This document shows positions 1 through 9,557 of a DNA stretch of 64,000 bases, piece by piece. The notes under the pieces were generated by a model. It saw nothing but the letters and a program-made list of their open reading frames with translations. It made no database searches and had not been told where the DNA came from. The position numbers and the translations under genes are program-made. Each line of letters starts with the position of its first letter. Within the stretch, counting starts at the first letter, position 1. Source of the stretch: Bathynomus jamesi (Eukaryota > Arthropoda > Malacostraca > Isopoda > Cirolanidae); the NCBI GenBank assembly GCA_023014485.1, contig JAJOZX010002708.1:124001-188000 (forward strand), in the 5' to 3' direction.

Positions 1-462
1 ACAAGGCAAAACGACCCTTCTGTCGTGTGAATAATAACTCTCATACTTTGTCGAAGAATATTTTAGTCGGCTCATTTTTCCCAGGCTTTTTAGGCATTAC
101 TAATATACTTAACCTTTTGAACATTAATGTAGCATGATATTTTCATATGACAATATTGTGAAAAATGTCTTAATAAAGAATAGTCCTACCAGTAATTCAA
201 GCATTATCTATAAAATTGGTTGTAAACAATGTGACTCCTTTTACATTGTACAGACGGGTAAAGGTTTGAACACTCGTGTAAAACAATATCAACATTCCGT
301 TAGAACGGGACAGTCGTCCAATGCCCTTTTTGTCCATTTGTCACAGTTGTCTCATTGTAGTGACTGGAATAAGTCTTCAATTCTACTTCACTCATCTTCA
401 GTCTGCCATCATTCAACTTACAAACAATTTCAAACTTAGCCAAGGTTTGTGCCATTTGTAAA
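1..462 (+). pseudogene. Penelope-like element remnant (GIY-YIG end)
   Basis: Translation gives the C-terminal part of a Penelope-like retroelement polyprotein. Bases 3-133 in one frame carry the linker after the reverse transcriptase, then a frameshift near 130 leads into the GIY-YIG endonuclease at 134-420: a YKIGCKQCDSFYIVQTGKGL block, with the paired cysteines just before the nuclease motif typical of these elements, then an Arg-rich KQYQHSVRTGQ block. A second frameshift near 424 leads into NFKLSQGLCHL, the usual end of the protein. The glycine of the YIGQT motif is Val here (YIVQT). The reverse transcriptase would lie before position 1. The copy is dead (two frameshifts and a stop). Assignment rests on the motif order, which is characteristic. 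Confidence 0.75.
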
Positions 463-787
463 CGTTAGCTACACTGAGAGCATCATTTCCAAAAGCTGTT
501 TTAATCATTTCGTTCGTCTCCGAACGCGCGTTGTTCCATTTAAAATTTTTATACGTACTGCAAAAACACAGCCTCCTTTTAAACGCTCCAACCAACTACT
601 GACTCATGGTAGCAGATTTTGCTTCAAACTGCAGACGCCAGAGGGCAGGAAGACTCACATATGTAAACGGTTATTTCTTATTTGTATTCATTTGTCCGTA
701 GCAATAAAATTATCGATACTTTTTGGTCACTCCTCGTATATATATATATATAATATATATTTTAACTGCAAACAACACACAGTATAA
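463..787. other. Spacer with (TA)n tract, no gene seen
   Basis: Sequence 3' of the Penelope-like remnant. It has open frames but no recognisable protein. A (TA)n run lies at about 736-760 and borders the fold-back element that follows. Confidence 0.5.
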
Positions 788-1038
788 TAATGTAAAGAAC
801 GACGCTTGTGTAGAAGAGCGTTCCGCACAAGATGAGGAGGGAGAACGTATCCGCTCCTATGTAGGAGAATTACGACTTCTGATTGATCGAGGTCCTTGGT
901 GTAGTGGAGAGTATATCCGACCGGCAATTGGATGATCTCGGGTTCGATTCCTGGGAGGTACCTCATTTTTCATTTGTTCGTTCTCCCTCCTCATCTTGTG
1001 CGGAACGCTCTTCTACACAAGCGTCGTTCTTTACATTA
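788..1038. mobile_element. Fold-back element enclosing a tRNA-like SINE head
   Basis: Bases 788-847 and 979-1038 are a perfect 60-bp inverted repeat. The 131-bp loop contains a Pol III-type promoter: an A-box-like stretch around 897-908 (TTGGTGTAGTGG) and a canonical B box at 941-951 (GGTTCGATTCC), as in tRNA-derived SINEs. (TA)n tracts lie on both sides. A diverged single arm of the same inverted repeat, ending CGTCGTTCTTTACGTTAAT, recurs at about 57405-57455. Whether the repeat captured a SINE or the whole is one composite family cannot be decided from one complete copy. Confidence 0.7.
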
Positions 1039-1245
1039 ATATATATAATATATATATATATAATTTTAGCATCAGTATTGTTCCCTAAATTATTTAATAT
1101 TTCATACTTTCTGGTTTCATTAATTAGTCCCATACGTTTACTGATGGTTTTTCCTCGAGGAAAAGCAGGTGTGCGCAATTTCATTATTAGAACCTTATTG
1201 AAGACGTAATTACTTTCACGCTCCAACTGATCGCACGCGAGTTGA

Positions 1246-1302
1246 AAAAGGAAATAAAATAATATTAATAATAATAATATATAATAATAATAATAATAAT
1301 AA
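1246..1302. repeat. (TAA)n microsatellite
   Basis: Imperfect then perfect AAT/TAA repeats immediately 5' of a LINE fragment. Confidence 0.85.
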
Positions 1303-1304
1303 TG

Positions 1305-1745
1305 ATGGGCTACCTGAAAGTGAATGTGAGTAAAAGCCAGCTATTAGTTGTTGAGAAAGAGGGAAATTCGGAGGTGGTAGAGTCTCTCAAGTATTTGGGG
1401 TGTGTATTGAACAAAAGAGGTACGAGTGCGACGAAGTTAATAGTAGAGTGAATCAAGGAAGAAAGGTGGTGGGTACGCTGAAAGCAGTTGTGAGGAAGCG
1501 GAGACTGGGTAGAGATGCTGTGAGATGTTTACATGAAGGTGTATTAGTGCCGATATTTTTGTATGGATGTGAAACTTTGGCATAACATGAAAGGGAGAAG
1601 TCAAGAGTAAGAACAATTGCAATGAATAACTTGAGAAGTGTGTGTGTGGCGTGCGCTGGATTGATAGAGTGAGAAATCGTGTAGTTCTAGACAGCTGTGG
1701 TGTGCGGAAGTCAGTGGATGTGAAAATTGAGGAAAATGTGTTACC
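1305..1745 (+). pseudogene. LINE reverse transcriptase C-terminal remnant
   Basis: The reading begins with KVNVSKSQLLVV, the block just after the RT catalytic core, continues with ESLKYLGCVL, shifts frame near 1415 into VNSRVNQGRKVVGTLKAVVR and LYGCETLA, hits a stop at 1583, then continues in other frames as NRVVLDSCGVRKSVDVKIEENV. This is the RT thumb and C-terminal region common to arthropod non-LTR retrotransposons. It is 5'-truncated and has at least three frame breaks or stops. Clade cannot be fixed from so little protein. It ends in an ATGT then AAT simple-repeat tail. Confidence 0.65.
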
Positions 1746-1815
1746 TTTCACTTTGTATTTTTATATCCGAGCATGTCTGCCTTCTCACCCCAACTCATTT
1801 TGGAAATGAGAGTTT

Positions 1816-1843
1816 GATGATGTATGTATGTATGTATGTATTG

Positions 1844-1888
<45 letters not shown>

Positions 1889-1893
1889 AAACT
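1816..1893. repeat. (TATG)n and (AAT)n microsatellites
   Basis: TATG repeats at about 1818-1840 followed by AAT repeats at 1847-1884. They follow the LINE remnant and may be its 3' tail. Confidence 0.8.
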
Positions 1894-2985
1894 GCAGAAT
1901 AAAATAACCGTGTTTAATTATTATCATTAACATTCATTCCTATTATTATTTTTTGTGTGTGTTCCGAAGCCATAAAATAACTTTCATGTTATTATATATG
2001 TTATAAATACTTATATTTTGGACATTTTTAATAATAGAAAGTTTTAACATTCGATAAACTCCATTAAACTTGACGTGTTAAGTTGGTCCGTTAACGTCTC
2101 TTTCACACTTCTAGCGGCTAATTATGTTGCGTGCCAAGTACGCTCTCTTAAGTTACAAAAAGGCACCGAGTGCCTGACACTTCACAGTCTCCTGCTCGCT
2201 TTAAGAACCATCGCCAATGAAGGAGATTTATTCCAAGCTTTTAAAATTAACGCGTAAGCCGTTTATGTGGCAAAAATAACTTGTTAATATTCAAAGAAGG
2301 ATAAGAAATTCTGCTTTAGATAGATTAAAGAAATACTCGTACATTAATTAAACAAACAAACCACAATTTAAACTTCATATTACTAAAATAAAGGAAGACA
2401 GATTCACTGAACATTGATAAACGAAACTTTATATTTATATTTACAAAGAGAGAGAGAGAGAGAGAGGAGAGGCTACGAAAAGTCGTAAGATCTAATGTCC
2501 GTTAGCTGAAGAAATTAGGGACAAAATAGGAAAAAAAAAATGCATAAGAAACTAAAGAATACTGAGAACTTATACCATTCTTACACTTATAAACGTGTAA
2601 ATGTTTCACAAAGTAACAATAGTAATAGTAACATAGTAACATTGACTCCATCCTCCGCCAGCTACTGCAGACAGAAAATAGTTCTGAAAAATGATTTATA
2701 GGAAAACAGAGAAAAGTATCATGAAAAGAATAGCTTCAGAATTCACTCACACCATGCGTACACTTATCTCGTATACCCAGTTACGCATTAGAAGAGAGTA
2801 GAAAATAAAGGATAGCATGAAACATTAAACTACTTCATTTTTAATGATTTTCTACTTATTTATTTATATTATACAAGTCATCATCATTTCATCGTTGCAT
2901 CACTTCTCCGATGAATGCCAAAACCATCGGACACTTACTTTTATAAATTAATTAATTACATTGCCATCTTTCGCAGTGAAATTAC
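1894..2985. other. AT-rich intronic-type DNA, no gene seen
   Basis: Both strands were inspected. There is a short (GA)n tract at about 2445-2466. No protein, RNA or terminal-repeat signature is recognisable. Confidence 0.45.
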
Positions 2986-2987
2986 TT

Positions 2988-3935
2988 AGATCAGGGAGCA
3001 GTGATCCAAAGGCACCTCCAATTTAAGAATTCCCAGAAAAGTGTACATCAGGTATATGATTATCCCCCCTTTTGAAGAAAAAGTTATTATATCGTAATTT
3101 ATATTGCAATATTCCCAAAGGAATTACTTAGATAAGAAAGCACTAATCCAGAGGCACCTGCAGCTGGCCAGCATCCCCAAATTTAAGAATTTCCAGATAG
3201 AGTACATATGCGTAATGTTTTTTCATTTTATAAAATTCTGTTATGCACTATTTAAAACTAAATTTCTGTTCCAGCTAAGTAGTTTCTCTGAATTAAACGT
3301 CTTTTCGGAGGTTTTGACCCCCCGAGAGTTCTTATCAGACTTCCTATCATCTGAAAAGTCCAAGTGCTCTGAAACCAAATCCCACCAGCGCCTCCTACGA
3401 CATTTATTACAAAAGGGAACATCACTACTGCTATATAAAAATCTAAAACTTTCTTGAGCTAAGTTAGGTACACCACGATTTAGCTAAAAAATACTCACAC
3501 TCCTACAGCTATATACCTAAGTAGCATCCCTAAAATTGAAAAAGTTTCTTCGGAAATTTTAACTTCCGAGAGATCCCATGAAGTTTCCCTTCTCTACCAA
3601 TGAAGATATCATCTGAGAACTCCCAATGCTCTGAAACCAGACCCGACCAGCGCCGACATTTATTTGCAAAGGGAACATTACTACTTCTACTCTATCCCAA
3701 CTAGCCGTCTTCAAGTAGTTCCCTTTGTAATGACAAAAAAAAATAGGAGCAAAAAAAGAAAGAAAAAGGGAGCGATGTAGCTTCCCAGGTTTTGACTCCC
3801 GAGAATTTCCATTTATTGAAAACACGTAAATAAAATATGGAAAAGGTAACAAAAGCTATAATTTGAAAACTTCCAGTGCTCTGATGCCAGACCCGCCCAG
3901 CATCTTCTTCATTTATGATCAAAACCAAACAGCAC
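2988..3935. repeat. Diverged tandem repeat, ~250-bp period (first block)
   Basis: Several related units are visible. Around 2990 and 3122 an ATTACTTAGAT...AAGCA/GAGCA...CCAAAGGCACCT block recurs. At 3280-3440, 3545-3700 and 3785-3925 a longer unit recurs: GGAGGTTTTGAC...CCGAGAG, then ATCATCTGA...TCC(A)GTGCTCTGA, then CCAGACCCGACCAGCGCC and a TTTATT...AAAGGGAACAT end. The copies differ by substitutions and small indels. The short open frames inside (for example 3104-3457) are not supported as genes. Confidence 0.6.
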
Positions 3936-3995
3936 CATTTCCAACATTATCCAAACCAACTCCCCCTATGATGGTAAACCGATAAAAGATAACAT

Positions 3996-5760
3996 ATGCC
4001 CTCTAGTCGACGATAACGGCGCTTTGGCTTCCGACGCTCAGGTGATGGCGGATAGTTTTAACAACTTTTTTGCGACAGTTTTTACCGTAGAAGACGTAAA
4101 TAATGTCCCGACGTGGACGATATCGTTCCATTTAGTAGCGAGACTATTTTGAATGAAATAACTGTTTACGAGGGTGAGACTGTGCATGATATCGATAAGC
4201 TAAAAGTAAGCAAGGCTCCAGGCCCTGACGTGCTTTATCCTAGACATTTGAAAGATTTGAAAGACGTTATCGTAGGCCCCTTAACAAAAATTTTTAAGAA
4301 GTCACTGGAAGCGGGGATTATTCCTGAAGACTTCAAATTAGCTAACGTTACGCCCATTTTTGAAAAAGGGGACCACACAGTAGCTAGCAATTATAGGCCT
4401 ATTAGCTTAAACGTCAATTGTTGGTAAACTTTTGGAATCCGTAATTAGGGATCGTATCGTCGATCACTTAGAAAGTCGCGATTGGATTAATAGTAGTCAG
4501 CATGAGTTTCGACGCCATAAATCTTGGTTAACTAATTTGTTAGTTTTATAATGAAATAGTGCGTGAATACGATAGGCATAGAGCGGCCGACGTTATTTAT
4601 TTAGACTTTAAAAAAGCGTTCGATACAGTTCCGCATAGAAGATTAATTACGAAGGTTAAAACGCACGGTATACGCGGTCAGGTAGCTAACTGGTTAGTTA
4701 GAGGAATGGCTTCGTGCCAGGAAACAGAGGGTCGTTGTTAATGGTAGGGAATCGGGGTGGTTGGATGTAGGTAGCGGGGTCACTCAGGGTTCAGTGTTGG
4801 GTCCATTGCTATTCGTAATCTACATTAACGACATAGATGTGGGCTTGACCATAATGTGTCAAAATTCGCGAACGATACTAAAATAGGCGGTAAAGTCCTT
4901 AACGTGAACGATGGAAATAGGCTCCAAGGTGTGGACGGATAAGTGGAAGATGCAATTTAACGTAGACAAATGTAAAGTTTTGCATATAGGTTCTCGTAAT
5001 AATAATTACACGTACACGATGACGATAGACAGTTAGCGAGCGTTGACGAGGAAGTAGATTTAGGCGTACGCGTATCTAAGGATTTAAAAGTTAGGAACCA
5101 GTGCCTGGAGTCTGGTGCAAAAGCTATGATAATAGGATGTTAGGCTTCATAGCGCGTAATTTCGAATTTAAATCGAAGTATATTATATTGCCCCTTTACA
5201 AGTTCCTAGTCAGGCCTCACTTAGAATGTACCGTTCAGTTTTGGTGCCCGTATTTGCGTAAGGAGATTGATACGTTAGAAAGGGTTCAGCAACGCGCCAC
5301 GAAACTAATTCCGTCACTACGCAACAAGTCTTACGAAGATAGGATCAAAGAGTTAGACTTGCATTTACTCGAAACTAGGAGCTTAAGTGGGGAGCTTATT
5401 GAAGTTTTCAAAATCGTTAATAAAATCGATAACGTAAATTTTGAGAAATTGTTCATTTTCGATAATAGCAATACTCGTAATAATGGATTTAAATTACGTG
5501 GCAGACGTTTCATTACTAACATCGCTAAAAACTTTTTTACGTTTAAAGTAATTGACAAGTGGAATAATCTTTCCACGTCCGTCGTGAACTCTACCAGCGT
5601 TAATCTGTTTAAAAACCGTTTAGATAGGCATTTTAAAAATATTAATGTTGTTTAAAATAATAAAACAATTAGCAACAGGAGCTCTGGTGGTAATGGTCGA
5701 GGATGAGTCTGTTGACGATTAATGCCAGCTTGTGATATGCCAGCGTGTGATATGCCAGCA
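3996..5760 (+). pseudogene. CR1-like LINE, 5'-truncated ORF2 (RT), dead copy
   Basis: The translation runs in RT order across several frames. DDNGALASDAQVMADSFNNF begins near 4006. VSKAPGPD and LANVTPIFEKGD...NYRPISL lie at 4206-4410; DVIYLDFKKAFDTVPHRRL (RT block A) at about 4590; [17 protein letters not shown] at about 4780; and the catalytic FADD is degraded to FAND at about 4865. After a break, 5101-5655 gives the long C-terminal part (YIILPLYKFLVRPHLE, RVQQRATKLIPSL, FKNRLDRHFK). At least five frame breaks make it inactive. No endonuclease remains. A short 3' tail holds two GTGATATGCCAGC repeats and a poly-A-like end near 5780. It is related to the copy at 31 kb. Confidence 0.85.
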
Positions 5761-6269
5761 ATAAAATTATTAAAAAAAAAAATTAGACTAACACGAACTT
5801 AGATATAGCTCGTAAAGTAAACTAACCCACCTTTTGTTATACTCTTCATACTTTTTTTCTTTTCTTATCCTCTCTTTACTTGCATGTGTTTAGTTTGCAT
5901 GGTATAACAGTGTTTGAATTAAGACTGCTTGCATGGTTTGTCGGCGTTCTTGTTTTACTTCTTTTCATCTTTCACCCCTTTCCTATTCTCTTCGACTATT
6001 TTTCAGACTTGTCGGCAGTGGCCGGCGGGTGATGATGGTGAGTCTTTCATTCTCTTTTTCTGAATGAATGTTAACCCACGAATGATAGGTTTTGCTACTT
6101 ACGTAACCCCTTGTTCTCTTCTTTTAACTCCCTACTCTCTTCTTTCTCTCGGGATAACCTTAGAGTGGATTTTAGGGTCTTTGTTAGTCTTAGCTTCTGT
6201 AAATCTGTAGATCTTTAGACCCTTTTTTGTAGGTTTATTCGGAGTTTTTGGCTCTCGATTTTTCTTACA
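5761..6269. other. Unassigned spacer
   Basis: AT-rich and pyrimidine-rich DNA between the CR1 tail and the second block of the ~250-bp repeat. No gene or repeat signature is recognised. Confidence 0.4.
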
Positions 6270-6560
6270 ATGACAACACCAGTATTCTGTAACCAGTCCA
6301 GACCAGCGTCTCCTCCTCTATTTATATCTAAAGGGTATCACTTCTTCTATATCAATACATAAACACAATGTACCAAAGAGTAACCATCCTTCATACTTAA
6401 TTAGCTATTCGGAGGTTTTGATTCCAGTGAATTCCCATCAAGCTTCCCGTCTCTACCAACAGGGTATCATCTGAGAACTCCCAGTGCTCTGCACTCAGAT
6501 TTGATCAGCATATATTACTACATTTACTACAAAAAGAAGATCGGTCTAATTCCAAATAAA
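6270..6560. repeat. Diverged ~250-bp repeat (second block)
   Basis: Copies of the unit seen at 3.0-3.9 kb resume here: CTGTAACCAGTCCAGACCAG at about 6280-6300, and GGAGGTTTTGATTCCAGTGA...ATCATCTGAGAACTCCCAGTG at 6410-6500. The intervening 2.3 kb is mainly the CR1 copy, so the array looks split by that insertion. Confidence 0.55.
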
Positions 6561-6598
6561 ACGCATCCCTAATTTACCCACTCTTTATTTTATTATTT

Positions 6599-7240
6599 GG
6601 ATCTTTTCCGTTTGGGGACTAGCAGCGAATTTTAATGAAAATCGGTATACTAATGTAGTTTTGGTCACTGATTTCAAAAATAACTTCTTTTCTTTTTGAG
6701 AAATAAAAAACAAACATGTTAGAGCACTTTAAATAATTAATGTGTTTTTAACGAAAATATCATGACTTAACCTAACCAATCGTCAAGGGCGTACAGTTGA
6801 CCTAACTGGGCATTCAGTTGACCTAACCGGGCATTCAGTTGACCTAACCGGGCATTAATTCTTTATTTTTTCTGCTACTTTTACAGATCTGCCGGGATCC
6901 TTCAAAAAACGTATTCTTCGTAAAGTTGCACTTTTTACCGTTTGACTGACGCTTTTAGCAACGAAAGAACTGGGTATTTTTATCAAAGGAACACACTTTC
7001 CCACACTTAGAGCACTTTTTCATAAACAGTAGCAGTTTGTGACTCTGTCTAAATTTAACACAATCCTCTGTAACTAGTTTAAGCTAGTTAAAACACATAT
7101 TAATTATTTAAAGTGCTCTAACATGTTTGTTTTTCATTTCTCCAGAAAAGGAAAGTTATTTTTTAAATCAGTGACCAAAACTACATTAGTATACCAATTT
7201 TCATTAAAATTCGCTGCTAGCCCCCAAACGGAAAAGACCC
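6599..7240. mobile_element. Fold-back/MITE-like element with 21-bp minisatellite
   Basis: The ends are inverted repeats of roughly 150 bp. The left end at 6599 reads GGATCTTTTCCGTTTGGGGA and the right end at 7240 is its near complement, followed inward on both sides by matching sequence through AAACATGTTAGAGCACTTTA. An 8-bp direct repeat TATTATTT flanks it (6591-6598, 7241-7248). Inside, 6785-6860 carries about three copies of a 21-bp unit (CAGTTGACCTAACCGGGCATT) that is amplified in opposite orientation at 60.6 kb. No coding capacity is seen. Confidence 0.7.
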
Positions 7241-7261
7241 TATTATTTTACTAAAATACCT

Positions 7262-8620
7262 GCCCAACCTATTTTTAAACATATTTACCAAGTGCTCGCC
7301 ATGACCCCCCACAGAAAAGCTATTCTACCTCTCGACTATCTTATAAGTGAAAAAGTCCCTCGCAACGTTTAACTCAAATCTTTTACTCCCTATTTTAAAA
7401 CCATTTCTTATCGTAATATTTCTGTCGTCCAGGTCAAAAAAAATTCTCATAATTTGCGTTATCAAATTGACTTAAAATTTTGAACACCCGAATTAACTCG
7501 CCTCTCAAACGCCGAGTTTCAAGCGTATACAAATTCAGCTCTTTGAGTCTGTGTTCTTATAGTTTACCACGTAGTGCTAGTGCAATAAGCTTTGTTGCGC
7601 AGGACTGAACCCTACCCACCATTTCTATATCCTTACTCATATAGGTCGACTAAAACTGTACAACATATTCTAACTGAGACCTAACAAGCAACTTATATTA
7701 TGGCCAAACAATATCTTTAGAATTATATTAAAAATTACGAGGAATAAAACCCAATACTCAATTAGCTTTCCTGCTCACGAATGAACGCTGTTTCGAGAAC
7801 TTTAAATCCCTAGTAACAATGGCACCTAAATCTTTTTCCTCAGAGGCTTCGTTTAACACATTATTTCCTATAGTATAATTATATTTACTGTTGTCATAAC
7901 CTACAGTATAAACATGACTTTACATTTATCTACGTTAAATTTCATTTGCCACTTATTAGACCACTCTACTAAATTATAAAGATCACACTGAAAACTTCCT
8001 CTTTAGTAAAATGATTGCTTTAGGTAAATAATTTGCTTTACTATCGTCGGCAAATTTAGAAATTTTACTCACTAAATTGATATCAAGATCGTTAACGTTT
8101 ATTATGAAAAATAATGGTCCAAATACTGACCCTTGCAGAACACCGCTAGTTACATTAGCCAACTCTGACTCGTCCCTGTTAATTACTCGTACTACCCTTT
8201 GTTTTCTAACAGTTAACTCGTGAGCTAGTTTAATTTGGACGTTTTCCAGTTTATGTACCGTTTTCTACAGTACATTACATACAGCATAGTAAACATCCTG
8301 TGCCCAAGTGACGAAAGTTATAATGTGGGTTAGGTTAGGTTAGGTTATCAAGAACTCATTTTTGATCACTCATTTTTTAACTGAAAAGAAGCAAAAATAA
8401 ATTATATGAAAAACGGTACACAAACTGGAAAAGGTCCTTTAATTTTTTCTAACAATCGTTTATGCGAAACTTTGTTAAACGTGTTTTGAAATTCTAAATA
8501 TATTATATCCTCTGCCGGTGATAATCATAAATACCACTGAAGTCATGAAAGAGTCTAATAATTTAGTTAAACAAGACTTATTTCTACGAAACCCATGCAG
8601 ACTCTATTTTTTTATGCAAG
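7262..8620 (-). pseudogene. CR1-like LINE ORF2 (RT), dead copy
   Basis: Reading the minus strand from 8620 downward: LHGFRRNKSCLTKLL (upstream of RT block A), a degenerate DFQKAF-like stretch near 8490, then after a small inserted element ELTVRKQRVVRVINRDESEL, TSGVLQGSVFGPLFFIINVN and KFADDSK (catalytic FADD kept) at 8215-8020, WQMKFNVDKCKV near 7940, and the C-terminal block DNANYENFFDLDDRNITIRN through ARDFFTYKIVERWNSFSV ending near 7290. There are many frame breaks. The gene order implies that its 5' part lies at higher coordinates, where ORF1-like sequence is found on both sides of the Academ-like element. Confidence 0.7.
8242..8432. mobile_element. Short MITE inside the CR1 copy
   Basis: Terminal inverted repeats TTTTCCAGTTTATGTACCG (left) and its near complement (right) enclose about 190 bp. 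It interrupts the RT reading between the LLEKIK and LAHELTVRKQRV blocks. It holds a GGGTTAGGTTAGGTTAGG tract at about 8330. No coding capacity. Confidence 0.6.
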
Positions 8621-8639
8621 AAGGAGGGGCCAAGGGCAA

Positions 8640-9010
8640 ATGCCGACAATTTACATTTCCCAAACGAGAAAAAACTATTTTGTCCTGTCTACGTTTTACA
8701 TAAATCCTCTTCAGTCTTTTGTCAAGCAACCTCCTGAGTTGCGCATTACCTATTTCATTCAAGTGAATGCTATCTTGAATGAACAGATTTGCCCAAATAA
8801 AATCTGACCAAAATTTAAAAATTAAAAGCGGATTTGCAGTACCTAACTTTAAATTCTTTACCTCTTGTTCTATTGTAGCTATTTTAGTGTCTGGTGCACA
8901 TATTTCGTTTTATTCTATTTCTTAAACAAAATTCACTACCCATATGGTTAACAATGGAGGAACCTATCCAAACCGTTAGTCCATGCAATCTAGAGCAAAA
9001 ATAGCTTCAA
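8640..9010 (-). pseudogene. CR1-type ORF1 esterase-like C-terminus (fragment)
   Basis: The minus strand reads APDTKIATIEQEVKNLKLG at about 8895-8840, then FKFWSDFIWANLFIQ and DSIHLNEIGNAQLRRLLDKR at about 8790-8715. The D-x-x-H with following LNE-x-G-N resembles the last catalytic block of the SGNH/GDSL-type esterase domain found in ORF1 of some CR1/L2 LINEs. Continuation of this ORF1 is found at 14322-14640, beyond the Academ-like insertion. The usual endonuclease region between ORF1 and RT is missing, so the copy was rearranged internally. The family assignment is moderate, resting on one short motif and the context. Confidence 0.5.
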
Positions 9011-9557
9011 CCTGGGCAAAATTGCTTCAGAAGCTTTCTAAACTGTTTCCAGCTCAGGAACCATTGCAGAATAACATATCCAAAATCCGACAAAATTGGA
9101 CCCCGGGAACACCCCAAAAATGAAATTCAAAATGGCGGACTGGCAGTTTCCTACGAAATACAATAAATTTTAATTTCGCTTTGTAGAGAGAGTTATGACG
9201 TTTTTCTTGATCAGTAAAATGTTTTAAAACACATTTTCGTTTCTAAATTAACCTATATGACACTAAAAATTGTATTAGGCGGCTAGTATTAAACTATGAC
9301 GTCACGTAATGTAAATAAAATATACTGTATGGAGTGTATGTGAGAATGGACATTGCTACATCTTTATAAACTTATATTATATACAACTCTTTAATTCCTA
9401 CTACCCACTATCAAATCTGCGTATTTGTGCTTGTCATTTTCTTTAAAACTGTTATTATGTACTCCTTTTAAATACTGCAACACAGTTTATTAATTTGTGT
9501 TTTCTGTTTCAGACTGACTCGGTGTACGGCTGACTCGGTGTGCGTCCGCCTTCAAGA

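Noticed and set aside
2075..2257. A small gene at 2.1 kb
   Set aside because: No conserved motif, splice site support or codon bias; chance frame.
9540..9557. Six extra N-terminal residues on the Academ-like protein
   Set aside because: They depend on a GTG start. The first ATG in frame is at 9558, and a splice acceptor lies just upstream.
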